NCBI RefSeq assembly: GCF_015223065.1
Contig: NZ_JADFBY010000004.1
Location: 62,001 to 126,000, forward strand
Source: Mucilaginibacter sp. JRF
GTDB taxonomy: Bacteria; Bacteroidota; Bacteroidia; Sphingobacteriales; Sphingobacteriaceae
DNA: 64,000 bases
Direction of reading: 5' to 3'
A program made the position numbers and the translations under genes. This document shows positions 26,368 to 35,803 of the stretch, piece after piece; within the stretch, counting starts at the first letter, position 1; every line of letters starts with the position of its first letter. The notes beneath the pieces were generated by a model. It was not told the origin of the DNA. It searched no databases and worked only from the letters and a program-made list of their open reading frames with translations.

Positions 26368-29300
26368 ATGAACAAACTTTACACCTGCATTTTTACCGGT
26401 AAAACTGCCCGCTACACCTTAGCGGTTTTAGGTATGTTGGCCTTCGCGTTGCTTAACCCGCAGCAAGGTAAGGCGCAGTACTTCGGTCAAAATAAAGTAC
26501 GTTATAAAAAGCTCGATTTCAAAGTGTACAAAACGCCGCACTTTGATATCTATTATTACATGAAGAATGATAGCCTGATACGCCGTTTCGCGCAGGAGAA
26601 TGAACTTTGGTATACATTACATCAGCAGGTTTTCAGAGATACCTTTTTGCGGGCTAACCCTATCATTATATACAACAACCACCCCGACTTTCAGCAAACC
26701 ACCGCTATTGATGGCGAGATAAGCGTGGGTACAGGTGGTGTTACCGAGGGCTTAAAAAACCGTGTGGTAATGCCTATTATGGAAACCAACCACACCACCC
26801 GCCACGTATTGGGCCATGAGTTGGTACATGCCTTTCAGTACCATATTTTGTTAGGTAAGGATTCAACCAGTTACGAAAACCTGAACAACATTCCGCTGTG
26901 GATGATAGAGGGTATGGCCGAATACCTGTCCATCGGTAAAAAGGATGCTTACACCGCCATGTGGATGCGTGATGCTTATCTGAATAAGGACATCCCAACG
27001 GTAAAAGATCTGACGGAGAGCAACAAATACTTCCCTTACCGTTATGGTGAGGCGTTTTGGTCGTTCATTGGGTCGACCTATGGTGATACGGTTATTGTGC
27101 CTTTCTTTAAAAACACGGCGCGTTTTGGCTTGCAATACGGCATCAGGCGCACATTTGGGTATGATGATAAAACCCTGTCGACCTTGTGGAAGAACTCTAT
27201 CGAGTCCACCTACAAACCTATGCTGAAGGACACCGCCCAAAAAACCATTGGCTTTAAGGTAGTAGATAATAAGAATGGCAGCGATATGAACGTTGCGCCA
27301 AGTGTTAGTCCGGATGGTAAGTATATCACTTTCCTATCATCGCGAGATCTGTTCAGTATCGACCTCTTTTTAGCGGATGCAAAATCGGGCAGGATAATCA
27401 AGAAGCTGACCAGCAAAATATCAAACACGCACATTGATGAATTTAACTTCATCGAATCGGCGGGCGCGTGGTCGCCGGATGGTAAGCAGTTCGCCTTTAG
27501 CGTGTTTAATAAAGGCCGCAACCAAATGGTGGTTATTGATGTGCCAAGCGGCCGCATGAGGCATAACATACCTATGGGCAAGGCCGAGCAGTTCAGTAAC
27601 CTCTCGTGGTCGCCCGATGGTAAGAACATTGTTTTCCAGGGCTTGTACGAGGGCCAGGGCGACCTATATTCCTACAACTTTGATACTAAAAAGGTAACAC
27701 AGCTTACTAACGATAAATATTCAGACTTTCAGCCAAGCTATTCAAAGGATGGCAAGAAGATAATATTCAGCAGCGACCGTACCACTTACGATAAGGGTAC
27801 CGCGCAGGATATTCCTTTCAACCTTGCCGAGCTTGATATTGCTACCGGTAAGGTAACTGATATTAAGATATTTGATGGCGCTAACAACCTTAACCCGCAA
27901 TATTCGGCTGATGGAAGTAAGATATACTTCCTGTCAAACCAGGATGGTTTCCGTAACCTGTACAGCTACGAGCTGGCCACCGGTAAAACCGACAGGATGA
28001 CCAACTACTTTACAGGCATCAGCGGTATAACGGAGTTTTCGCCGGCGTTAAGTGTATCAAACAGCGATGATATTGTTTACTCGTATTACCGTGCTCAAAA
28101 ATACACCCTGTACAACGCCAAGGCTACCGACTTTAAGCCCGAAACCGTGCAAACCGGCGTGGTTGATTTTACAGCGGGTATGTTGCCTCCGCCACGTTCG
28201 GTAGGTGTTGATCTGATCAACTCAAACCTGAATAACTTTTTGGCCTACCCTCGCCTGCGTACCGATTCAATAAAAAGCGCACCATACAAACCCATGTTCA
28301 AGCTTGATGCTTTGGCAAGTAGCGGTATAGGTATTGGTGTTAATAGCTTTTACGGCACCGGTCTTTCAAGCGGTATACAAGGTATTTTTAGTGATATACT
28401 GGGGCAAAACCAACTGTATGCTGCGGCATCAGTAAACGGACAGATATATGATTTTGGCGCGCAGATAGCCTACATCAACCAAAAAAGCCGTTGGAATAAG
28501 GGTATCAGCGTATCGCATATTCCGTATCAGTTTGGTTTTTATAATACTGCGGTTGGCACACAGGAGATCAACGGCAACCAGGAAAGGGTTTATTATGAGG
28601 ACAGCTACATCATCCGTAACTTTGAGGACGCGGTTAACCTGTTCACCTCTTACCCGCTCTCGCGCATCAACCGTATTCAGTTGGGTGTAGGTGCATCATA
28701 CAACACTTACCGTACCGATCGCTACCGTAATACTTATGTGATAGATACCACCACATCGGCATTGTACTATTACAATTTCGAGCGCAAAAAAATTCCAAAT
28801 TCCGAAGTTGATAACCTGGGTTTTGGGTTTAACCTTAACTCGTTCGCGTTGTTAAACTCAAGCCTGGCTTTGATAGGCGATAACTCATTTTTTGGTATTG
28901 CCGCGCCATTGAACGGCTTTAGATACCACATTGAGGCGCAATATGTATTCGGCACATACAAATTCTTCGCCCCTACTATTGATTTACGTAAATACCTGCG
29001 TGTAGCACCTGTTACCTTTGCAGCCCGCTTGTATGGTACCGGCCGGTTTGGCGAGAATAACCTGTATCCGTTATATGTAGGTTATCCGTTTTTGATCCGC
29101 GGTTACGAATCGCAAAGCTTTTACAATGCCGATAGGTTGCCAAGCAATGGCTTTGGCTTTAACCAGCTTTCGGGTAGCCGTATAGCGGTGGCTAACTTTG
29201 AGGTAAGACTACCATTTACCGGTCCGGAGAAACTGGCGCAAGTAAAATCGAACTTTTTGTTTACTGATTTGAACCTGTTTTTTGATGCCGGTTTAGCCTG

Positions 29301-29589
29301 GAACGCGGGCAACCAGATCAAATTCCAAAAAGGACCTGACTTTTTAGGTTATGATGTATTGCGTGATGAAACAGGCGAGCCTGTTCGTGATACTAACGGC
29401 CAAACCTTTGAGGATAGAAACACGCCGCTGTACAATAACAACCAGCGTGTACCGGCATTAAGCGCGGGTATATCATTACGTGTAAATTTATTTGGCGCGC
29501 TGATATTGGAACCATATTTTGCCATACCATTTAACCGTACCGATGTTAAAAAACCTGTGTTTGGCTTCAACTTTACGCCGGGCTGGTAG
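26368..29589 (+). CDS. three-domain protein: HExxH peptidase-like, TolB-like propeller, outer-membrane barrel
   Basis: A 1073-residue secreted protein. After the signal peptide (to about residue 36), residues 40-290 look like a gluzincin peptidase (peptidase MA type): zinc motif HELVH at 150-154 and candidate third ligand Glu182 in MIEGMAEYLS. Residues about 300-600 carry at least five PD40/WD40-like repeats (SPDGKY near 312, SPDGKQ near 368, SPDGKN near 414, SKDGKK near 458, SADGSK near 512). From about 645 to the end, alternating strands with GYPFLIRGYESQSF and a final FGFNFTPGW resemble an Omp85/surface-antigen barrel. It probably sits in the outer membrane; the substrate is unknown. Confidence 0.85.
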   Translation: MNKLYTCIFTGKTARYTLAVLGMLAFALLNPQQGKAQYFGQNKVRYKKLDFKVYKTPHFDIYYYMKNDSLIRRFAQENELWYTLHQQVFRDTFLRANPIIIYNNHPDFQQTTAIDGEISVGTGGVTEGLKNRVVMPIMETNHTTRHVLGHELVHAFQYHILLGKDSTSYENLNNIPLWMIEGMAEYLSIGKKDAYTAMWMRDAYLNKDIPTVKDLTESNKYFPYRYGEAFWSFIGSTYGDTVIVPFFKNTARFGLQYGIRRTFGYDDKTLSTLWKNSIESTYKPMLKDTAQKTIGFKVVDNKNGSDMNVAPSVSPDGKYITFLSSRDLFSIDLFLADAKSGRIIKKLTSKISNTHIDEFNFIESAGAWSPDGKQFAFSVFNKGRNQMVVIDVPSGRMRHNIPMGKAEQFSNLSWSPDGKNIVFQGLYEGQGDLYSYNFDTKKVTQLTNDKYSDFQPSYSKDGKKIIFSSDRTTYDKGTAQDIPFNLAELDIATGKVTDIKIFDGANNLNPQYSADGSKIYFLSNQDGFRNLYSYELATGKTDRMTNYFTGISGITEFSPALSVSNSDDIVYSYYRAQKYTLYNAKATDFKPETVQTGVVDFTAGMLPPPRSVGVDLINSNLNNFLAYPRLRTDSIKSAPYKPMFKLDALASSGIGIGVNSFYGTGLSSGIQGIFSDILGQNQLYAAASVNGQIYDFGAQIAYINQKSRWNKGISVSHIPYQFGFYNTAVGTQEINGNQERVYYEDSYIIRNFEDAVNLFTSYPLSRINRIQLGVGASYNTYRTDRYRNTYVIDTTTSALYYYNFERKKIPNSEVDNLGFGFNLNSFALLNSSLALIGDNSFFGIAAPLNGFRYHIEAQYVFGTYKFFAPTIDLRKYLRVAPVTFAARLYGTGRFGENNLYPLYVGYPFLIRGYESQSFYNADRLPSNGFGFNQLSGSRIAVANFEVRLPFTGPEKLAQVKSNFLFTDLNLFFDAGLAWNAGNQIKFQKGPDFLGYDVLRDETGEPVRDTNGQTFEDRNTPLYNNNQRVPALSAGISLRVNLFGALILEPYFAIPFNRTDVKKPVFGFNFTPGW

Positions 29590-29618
29590 TTATTAGGTAT
29601 ATGTATAATTTATTTTTT

Positions 29619-30200
29619 ATGCGTTTTAAGGCGCTTGTATTTGTATTGATGTTTGTTTTGGCGCAGGCCACGTTTGCTCAAACTACTGCTGTAACCTCAA
29701 AAAATGTGGAGGGCAGCATTATGGCATCAAATAAAACGGCTTATGATAACCTGAAGTTCGCACCCAATTTTTCGACATTTATAGGGTTGGTAGATGCCGC
29801 CGGATTAAAAAGCGCCTTAACCGCGCAAAAACCAATTACCGTTTTGGCACCTGCCAACAAAGCATTTGAGGATTTACCCGTAGGTGTGTTAGATACCTTA
29901 CGCAAGCCCGAAAATAAGGTAGCGCTTATCAACTATGTCAAGAGTTATATTATACAAGGCAAATACACCTCGGCTGATTTGGCGAGGCAAATAAAAACAG
30001 GCAATGGCCAGGCGAAATTAACTACCATAGCGCCAACCACATTATTAGCTAAGGTAAACGCCAACCGTAACGTTACACTTACCGATGCGTTCGGTTTGCA
30101 AACCATCATCAGCAGGTACGATATTTTGGCCAGCAACGCCGTATTGCATACCCTCACAGCGGCTTTATCCGTAAGCCTGCCTATCCCACTAAATAAATAG
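29619..30200 (+). CDS. secreted fasciclin-domain protein
   Basis: 193 residues from the ATG at 29619, which opens a signal peptide (MRFKALVFVLMFVLAQATFAQ); an ATG 18 nt upstream is the alternative. A single fasciclin (FAS1) domain fills the rest: NFSTFIGLVDAAGLKSAL, ITVLAPANKAFEDLP (the FAS1 H1-type motif) and ASNAVLHTLTAAL near the end. FAS1 domains mediate adhesion or matrix contacts at the cell surface. It follows the 1073-residue protein gene by about 30 nt and may be co-transcribed. Confidence 0.9.
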   Translation: MRFKALVFVLMFVLAQATFAQTTAVTSKNVEGSIMASNKTAYDNLKFAPNFSTFIGLVDAAGLKSALTAQKPITVLAPANKAFEDLPVGVLDTLRKPENKVALINYVKSYIIQGKYTSADLARQIKTGNGQAKLTTIAPTTLLAKVNANRNVTLTDAFGLQTIISRYDILASNAVLHTLTAALSVSLPIPLNK

Positions 30201-30354
30201 CGAAAACAGCTGGCCGTTACATTCGGCAAAGTGGGCAATAATTTGATAGGAACAGACCCCGGGCTTGGGATCAGGATAGGATAAGGTTTTTATCGGGATA
30301 ACATCTCATAACTCAATATATAATAATATATCGGGTTAATGGCCGTACTATATA

Positions 30355-30714
30355 TTAAAAAGTAACGGCCGAACGGCGTGAGCTGCTTAATGATGGGCGC
30401 ATCATTGGTCTTTGGCGCATGTTGTGCTCCATGTTGAGGCCGATGGTAAGGTCTATCCACTCCTTATTTACCGATCTTATCATTTTCTCTTTTTGCGGGC
30501 GGGTAAAAGTGCTTACATATTTAAAGCGTTCCATAGCCTGCTCCTCCGAGTTGATCTCCTCAAAATAAACCAGGCGGCTTAATTGCTGCGCGCTGTCAAA
30601 AAACAGGGTGGGCATTTGCTTGTAAAAATCCAGTGTTTTTAGCAAATCGGCACAAAGGCCTACGTGTAAGTTGTTGCGGTTACGGTCGGTTATGATATAA
30701 ATATAGCGTTTCAT
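30355..30714 (-). CDS. GIY-YIG nuclease-superfamily protein
   Basis: A 119-residue protein with YIYIITDRNRNNLHVGLCADL (about 4-24) in the place of the GIY-YIG core, and SRLVYFEEINSEEQAMERF further on, as in small GIY-YIG proteins of Bacteroidota. The second half of the motif is LHVG rather than YIG. The C-terminus is basic and disordered. It is divergent from an XRE-S24 repressor gene; the 82-bp gap would hold both promoters. Whether it cuts DNA is uncertain. Confidence 0.75.
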   Translation of the reverse strand: MKRYIYIITDRNRNNLHVGLCADLLKTLDFYKQMPTLFFDSAQQLSRLVYFEEINSEEQAMERFKYVSTFTRPQKEKMIRSVNKEWIDLTIGLNMEHNMRQRPMMRPSLSSSRRSAVTF

Positions 30715-30796
30715 GACAATAAAATTTGCTGTTTAAAAAATAATTACTAATTTTATGAGCATAAAAATACTAACAATTTTAGTAAATCCAAATTTT

Positions 30797-31570
30797 ATGT
30801 CAATTATTTCATCAAATATTAAATTTCTCAGAAAAAAGAAAGGCTTAACACAGCAACAGTTTGCAGATCAGATAGGTATAAAACGATCATTAGTGGGTGC
30901 ATACGAGGAGCAACGTGCCGAGCCGAAATATGATTTACTAAAAATTATAGCAGCTTTTTTTGAGATCAGCATTGATGATTTTATAAATGAAACCATTGAT
31001 GATAAATGGGCGCCAAAACCAAAAGGCAATCCGGCTAATTTAAGGGTGCTCAGCATATCGGTTGATAAGGATGATAACGAGAATATTGAGTTAGTACCTA
31101 TGAAAGCCAGCGCAGGCTACCTTAATGGTTATGCCGACCCTGAATATGTGGCGCAGCTGCCTAAGTTCTACCTGCCCATGTTTAACCAGGGCACTTACCG
31201 CGCGTTCGAGATAAAAGGCGACTCGATGCTGCCCCTGCCATCAGGCGCTATTATTATAGGCCAGTATGTTGATAACTGGGCCGAGGTTAAACCCGGTGAA
31301 ACCTATGTGGTGATCTCAAAAAATGATGGTGTAGTATATAAACGTATCGGCAATAAATTCAAGGATAATAAAAAGTTGAAACTAATGTCAGACAATCCGG
31401 CTTATGACCCATATGAAATAAGCGGCGAGGATGTACTGGAAATTTGGAAGGCCAAAGGTTACATATCTACCGAGTTGCCTCAGCCAACACCTGAGCCTAC
31501 CATGGAGAGCATGACGGCGATGATGGCGCAGATGCAACGCTCCATTTCAAAGCTGCAAGGCAACAATTAA
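30797..31570 (+). CDS. XRE-family repressor with S24/LexA-like C-terminal domain
   Basis: 257 residues from ATG 30797; an in-frame ATG at 30755 would add 14 AT-encoded residues. The N-terminal HTH is NIKFLRKKKGLTQQQFADQIG then KRSLVGAYEEQRAEP. The S24 domain has all catalytic hallmarks: Ala106-Gly107 cleavage-type bond in KASAGY, nucleophile Ser143 in KGDSM, general base Lys182 in VVYKRI. Spacing matches LexA/CI-type autoproteolysis. It resembles phage repressors, but no phage genes are nearby; related proteins are common chromosomal regulators in Sphingobacteriaceae. It may control the divergent GIY-YIG gene and itself. Confidence 0.88.
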   Translation: MSIISSNIKFLRKKKGLTQQQFADQIGIKRSLVGAYEEQRAEPKYDLLKIIAAFFEISIDDFINETIDDKWAPKPKGNPANLRVLSISVDKDDNENIELVPMKASAGYLNGYADPEYVAQLPKFYLPMFNQGTYRAFEIKGDSMLPLPSGAIIIGQYVDNWAEVKPGETYVVISKNDGVVYKRIGNKFKDNKKLKLMSDNPAYDPYEISGEDVLEIWKAKGYISTELPQPTPEPTMESMTAMMAQMQRSISKLQGNN

Positions 31571-31638
31571 GTTACACGGATGCAACTAAACTATTTGGCG
31601 GTACATTTATCCAAGCATCTGTAACACAACTTAAAAAC

Positions 31639-31998
31639 ATGAAAAAAATTCTGTTAATGTGCTGCCTTTTTGTATGTATCGCGGCAGCAAGCCACGCCCA
31701 GGGCGGCGGCAGAAGGTTTAACCCCGAAGACAGGGCAAAACAGCTACAAACTGAATTAAAACTGAGCGATGAGCAAACTACCAAAGTAACCGCTATATAC
31801 AAAGCGCAGTTTACTAAGATGGATAGTTTACGCAAAGCCGGTGGCGATTTCCGTAGCTCAATGCGCCCGCTTATGGATTCAACCAACAAGCAGGTTAAAG
31901 CTATTTTAACCCCCGAACAAGCGGCTGCTTTTGATAAAGCACAGCAAGAACGCATGAACCGTATGCGCCAGGGTGGTGGCGGTGGTGGCCCGCAATAA
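31639..31998 (+). CDS. small periplasmic Spy/CpxP-like protein
   Basis: A 119-residue protein with a signal peptide (about 1-21, ending SHAQ) and a helical charged body. Two short motifs, LKLSDEQTTKVTAIY and AILTPEQAAAF, are the LTxxQ-like signatures of Spy/CpxP periplasmic chaperones. The tail is Gly-rich and disordered (RQGGGGGG). The terminator that follows marks a single-gene unit. Chaperone function is inferred from the motif only. Confidence 0.75.
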   Translation: MKKILLMCCLFVCIAAASHAQGGGRRFNPEDRAKQLQTELKLSDEQTTKVTAIYKAQFTKMDSLRKAGGDFRSSMRPLMDSTNKQVKAILTPEQAAAFDKAQQERMNRMRQGGGGGGPQ

Positions 31999-32028
31999 GG
32001 CTTACCATTTTAATTATTAAAGAATACG

Positions 32029-32055
32029 AAAGCGGCTATCTGCCGCTTTTTTTAT
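32029..32055 (+). terminator. terminator directly abutting bioF
   Basis: AAAGCGGC (32029-32036) pairs with GCCGCTTT (32042-32049), followed by TTTTATTTTTG. The T-run ends at the bioF TTG start codon. Confidence 0.85.
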
Positions 32056-32057
32056 TT

Positions 32058-33209
32058 TTGCCCAAACACATAGGCAATTTGAAACGGGCAGCAGATATTA
32101 TTAAGCATCGATTGGCAGACAGGCAGCAGGCCGGTAACTACCGCACCCTGAAGCCAGAAAACAGCCTGATCGATTTTTGCTCGAATGACTACCTGGGCTT
32201 TGCCCGATCGCCCCGGTTAAAGCAAATGATAGCCGGTGAGATCGCGGCACATCCTGAAAGTCATAATGGTTCGGCAGGTTCACGTTTGTTAGCCGGTAAC
32301 CTTAATTATACTGAACAGTTGGAGGCAAGCATAGCCGCGTATCATGATTGCGAGGCGGGATTATTGTTTAATTCGGGATATGATGCTAATATCGGCCTGT
32401 TCTCCTCCCTCCCGCAACGTGGCGATACCATTATTTTAGATGAACTCGCACACGCCTCCATTATTGATGGCGCAAGGCTGAGCAATGCTAACCGCTATAC
32501 CTTTAAGCATAACGATCTGCAAAGTTTGGAGGATAAGCTAAAAGCCGCCAAAGGCACCATATATATAGGTATCGAAAGTATCTACTCCATGGATGGAGAT
32601 GCCCCGCCCCTTGCAGCCATACTTGATCTGGCCGACAGCTACGGGGCAGCCGTTATAGTTGACGAAGCACATGCCATCGGCTTATACAAAAACGGACTGG
32701 TGCAACAGCTTGGTTTGCATTATCGGGTATTTGCGCGGGTAATAACCTTCGGCAAGGCAATGGGCTGCCACGGAGCGATAGTTTTAGGGAGCGATGATCT
32801 GCGTAATTATCTCATCAACTTCGCGCGATCTTTTATTTATACTACGGCGGCATCTTTTCATCAGGTGGCATCCATTCAATCGGCATATCAGTTTTTGGGT
32901 GGGGCTGATGAGGCTATTTCCGCATTAAAAAATAACATTGCCCAATTTAAAAGTAACATTATAAAACATCCCGACTATCCGCTTATTGAAAGCAATAGCG
33001 CCATACAATGCATCGTTTTAAAGAGTAATGATAAGGCTAAGCAAATAGCCACGGCGCTACAACAGGCGGGTATTGATGTTCGGCCGATTTTAAGCCCTAC
33101 CGTGCAGCAGGGCAGCGAACGCATCAGGATATGCCTGCATGCCTATAATACCGCGGCCGAAATAACCTTACTTACTGATACCATTAACCACTACCTGAAT
33201 GAGCAATAA
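32058..33209 (+). CDS. bioF: 8-amino-7-oxononanoate synthase
   Basis: A 383-residue alpha-oxoamine synthase. FCSNDYLGFA (about 40-49), SHNGSAGSRLLAGN (68-81), DEAHAIGLYG-like DEAHAIGLY (202-210) and PLP-Lys233 in TFGKAMGCHG are diagnostic. It condenses pimeloyl thioester with alanine in biotin synthesis. No ATG is available near the start: TTG 32058 or TTG 32079 are candidates, no clear Shine-Dalgarno is visible, and the frame is open upstream through the terminator hairpin. It overlaps bioD by 11 nt. Other bio genes (bioA, bioB, bioC) are not in the window. Confidence 0.93.
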   Translation: MPKHIGNLKRAADIIKHRLADRQQAGNYRTLKPENSLIDFCSNDYLGFARSPRLKQMIAGEIAAHPESHNGSAGSRLLAGNLNYTEQLEASIAAYHDCEAGLLFNSGYDANIGLFSSLPQRGDTIILDELAHASIIDGARLSNANRYTFKHNDLQSLEDKLKAAKGTIYIGIESIYSMDGDAPPLAAILDLADSYGAAVIVDEAHAIGLYKNGLVQQLGLHYRVFARVITFGKAMGCHGAIVLGSDDLRNYLINFARSFIYTTAASFHQVASIQSAYQFLGGADEAISALKNNIAQFKSNIIKHPDYPLIESNSAIQCIVLKSNDKAKQIATALQQAGIDVRPILSPTVQQGSERIRICLHAYNTAAEITLLTDTINHYLNEQ

Positions 33210-33816
33210 GCAACCCATATTTATAACCGGCATTGGCACCGGCATCGGCAAAACCATTACATCGGCCATAGTGGTTGAAAACCTGAAGGCCGATTACTGG
33301 AAACCTATACAATCCGGCGATCTGGATCAGAGCGACACCTTGAAAGTTAAGGCGATGATAGGTAACACCACAACCACCTTTCATCCGGAAACTTACCGAC
33401 TTACCCAACCATATTCGCCACATAAATCGGCGGCATTGGATGGTATCACCATTGATCTGCAAAAATTCGTATTGCCGCAAACCGATAACCAATTGGTAAT
33501 TGAAGGCGCAGGCGGGCTGATGGTGCCGCTTAATGCCGATTATTTGATTGTCGACCTGATAAAACAATTAGGGGCGAAAGTTATACTGGTATCGCAAAAC
33601 TACCTGGGCAGTATTAACCATACGCTGCTATCGGTATCGTTGCTAAAACAATACGATATAGCTATCGAGGGCATCATTTTTAATGGCGATGCCGACAAAT
33701 ACTCCGAAGATTATATACTGAACTATACCGGTATAAAATTACTCGGCCGCATACCTCACCTACCATCGCTGGATCAGGCTGCTGTGGCAAGGGCGGGGGC
33801 TTATCTTAGCCTATAA
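33199..33816 (+). CDS. bioD: dethiobiotin synthetase
   Basis: A 205-residue P-loop enzyme. FITGIGTGIGKTITSA (about 9-24) is the ATP-binding loop of BioD. YWKPIQSGD follows, then the VIEGAGGLMVPL motif (about 99-110). It closes the ureido ring of dethiobiotin using CO2 and ATP. Its start lies inside bioF, so the two are translationally coupled. Confidence 0.94.
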   Translation: MSNKQPIFITGIGTGIGKTITSAIVVENLKADYWKPIQSGDLDQSDTLKVKAMIGNTTTTFHPETYRLTQPYSPHKSAALDGITIDLQKFVLPQTDNQLVIEGAGGLMVPLNADYLIVDLIKQLGAKVILVSQNYLGSINHTLLSVSLLKQYDIAIEGIIFNGDADKYSEDYILNYTGIKLLGRIPHLPSLDQAAVARAGAYLSL

Positions 33817-33832
33817 ATCATCGCTACGTTAT

Positions 33833-33870
33833 AAAAAAAGCGGCAGACCATCATGATCTGCCGCCTTTTC
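33833..33870. terminator. bidirectional terminator after bioD
   Basis: GCGGCAGA (33840-33847) pairs with TCTGCCGC (33857-33864), with an A-run on the left and CTTTTC on the right. It serves bioD and the convergent SDR gene. Confidence 0.85.
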
Positions 33871-33894
33871 TATCAGTCGTTTACAGGGGTACTA

Positions 33895-34740
33895 TTACTT
33901 TTGAAAATCGGTTGATTTGCTGATGCTTTCAAAAGCGGCCAGGTCATGCTGAACGGCCTCTATCTTGCTGTTAGCCATACCGAATGAATCAGAACCCAGG
34001 AACAGGTGCAATGGGCGTTCTTCCATTTCGGCTACTTTGATAAAAGCAGCGGCGGCATTTTCAGGATCGCCGGGCTGGTTACCGATGATCTGCTCGTTGT
34101 GGATCACTTCCAGATCGCGGGCTTCCTTGTAATCAGCTATTGGGTTGGCAGCGGTACGCAGCGAGCCTTGCAGCAGAAAGTTGGTTTTAAAATATCCCGG
34201 ATAAACAATAGTGGCTGAGATACCCATTGATTTTACTTCTGCCGATAATGCCTCGGTAAAACCGGCCACGGCAAATTTGGTGGCATTATAAACTCCCCAT
34301 CCCGGGAAGGTGCCCAAAAAGCCAGCGATAGATGAAATATTGAAGAACGCGCCTGCCCTTTTCTCGCGGAAGTGAGGCATTACGTTGCGGATAACGTTTA
34401 ACGAGCCGAACACGTTAACATCAAAATTTTGACGGGCCTCGGCATCGCTCAATTCCTCCAATGTACCCAGCTGACCGTAGCCCGCATTGTTTACCACAAC
34501 ATCAATACCGCCTAAAGTGGCTATAATTTGCGCGATGGTTTTGGCTACGCTATCATTATTGGCGATATCCATTTGCAGGGGTAAAAAATCGGCACCGGTG
34601 TAGCCTACTTCTTCGCTCAGCGCCGCGGCATCGCGTGATGTGGCGGCTACCTTGTAGCCCTCATTTAGCAAACGTTTTACAAGTGTTAAACCTAAACCTT
34701 TTGAAGCTCCTGTAACGAACCATACTTTTTGTGTTTTCAT
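33895..34740 (-). CDS. short-chain dehydrogenase/reductase (classical SDR)
   Basis: A 281-residue classical SDR: cofactor loop TGASKGLGLTL (about 10-20), NNAGYGQLG (about 86-94), catalytic Ser in NISSIAG (about 135) and YNATKFAVAGF with Tyr/Lys (about 151-155). Asp/Arg use after the second strand (TSRDA) suggests NADPH. It lies 86 nt downstream of an AraC gene on the same strand. Substrate unknown. Confidence 0.9.
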   Translation of the reverse strand: MKTQKVWFVTGASKGLGLTLVKRLLNEGYKVAATSRDAAALSEEVGYTGADFLPLQMDIANNDSVAKTIAQIIATLGGIDVVVNNAGYGQLGTLEELSDAEARQNFDVNVFGSLNVIRNVMPHFREKRAGAFFNISSIAGFLGTFPGWGVYNATKFAVAGFTEALSAEVKSMGISATIVYPGYFKTNFLLQGSLRTAANPIADYKEARDLEVIHNEQIIGNQPGDPENAAAAFIKVAEMEERPLHLFLGSDSFGMANSKIEAVQHDLAAFESISKSTDFQK

Positions 34741-34826
34741 GACAATGATTATTTAATTGTATGACACAAAGGTGGCTACAATGGCCCGGCAAGCACTTAT
34801 TCAGATCATAGGGATATTTGCGAGTT

Positions 34827-35771
34827 TCAAATATTGGCGGGAGCCAGCGTACTTTTCCTAAACACCGATGGCGACAGATTAGCCTTCTTCCTGAAAAATG
34901 AGGTGAATGCTGCCTGGCCTGAAAAGCCGAGGCCGTCGCTTATTTCGCTGATGTCCCAGTCGGTTTGTACCAGTAATGATTTGGCTTCGTATAGCAGCCT
35001 GTCCTGTATATGTTCGCGCAGGGTTTTGCCGGTATGGTTTTTAACCAGCGAGTTGAGGTAGTTGGGGTGCACATGCAATTCATCAGCAAACTCGGCGGCG
35101 GTTTTTAGCTTCACCATGCTATCGCGCTGCTGTACCCTAAAGGCCGATTCCAGTAGGGACAGAAAACGATAAATATATCCGTATCCCTCGGTTACCGGTG
35201 TTTCGGGGCGTGTGCGCCCGGCACGCTGGCTTTCAAGCAACAACATTTGCAGTTGCAGCAATATAGCCTGCTTTTTATCCTCATTACTGCCCCGCTCCTC
35301 GTTCAGCATCACCTCAAAATAATTGTTGATGTTGGCGGATTGCGCTTCGGTTAGCTGAACAACACAGTTAACCGGTTTAAAATACGGGTACTGGCGCAAC
35401 AGGTGCAGCACATGGTCGGCATCACGTTCAAAATAGGCCGGATGTATCAAACAAAAATGCCCACCTGTTTCTGCCGATGTGGTTTGCCATGACATGATCT
35501 CGTCCGGGTGAAGAAAGGCTATCTCATTCGGCCCCATCTCGTAACGGTGCAAACCGATGGTGAGGATGCCGGTCCCGGCCGTCATGTGGAAGATCTTGTA
35601 AAACTTACGGCGGTGCGGCGATATATAATCCTTAACCGGGTAGTTGTCGCGGTTTTGAATAACAAAGTATTTTGAATCAAGCGGATAATGTTCCAGGTTA
35701 AGCAGCGGCACCTTGTATTCATCGTGCGCAAACTTTTCCAGCTCCATGCGGGGTATCATTGATCCATCCAT
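34827..35771 (-). CDS. AraC family transcriptional regulator
   Basis: A 314-residue regulator. The N-terminal cupin-like domain contains HRRKFYKIFHMTAGTGILTIG (about 53-73). The C-terminal HTH at about 215-312 has ELHVHPNYLNSLVKNHTGKTL and DISEISDGLGFSGQAAFTSFFRK. It lies directly upstream of the SDR gene, same strand, and probably controls it. The ankyrin-operon terminator separates it from upstream transcription. Confidence 0.9.
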   Translation of the reverse strand: MDGSMIPRMELEKFAHDEYKVPLLNLEHYPLDSKYFVIQNRDNYPVKDYISPHRRKFYKIFHMTAGTGILTIGLHRYEMGPNEIAFLHPDEIMSWQTTSAETGGHFCLIHPAYFERDADHVLHLLRQYPYFKPVNCVVQLTEAQSANINNYFEVMLNEERGSNEDKKQAILLQLQMLLLESQRAGRTRPETPVTEGYGYIYRFLSLLESAFRVQQRDSMVKLKTAAEFADELHVHPNYLNSLVKNHTGKTLREHIQDRLLYEAKSLLVQTDWDISEISDGLGFSGQAAFTSFFRKKANLSPSVFRKSTLAPANI

Positions 35772-35803
35772 AAGGCAAATGTATTTATTTTGAATTTAAG
35801 CAA

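Noticed and set aside
30340..30371. Hairpin GGCCGT/ACGGCC around the GIY-YIG stop codon as a terminator
   Set aside because: No T-run follows on the minus strand, so it is not called.
30797..31570. Prophage marker
   Set aside because: The repressor resembles phage CI-type proteins, but no integrase, structural or lysis genes are near.
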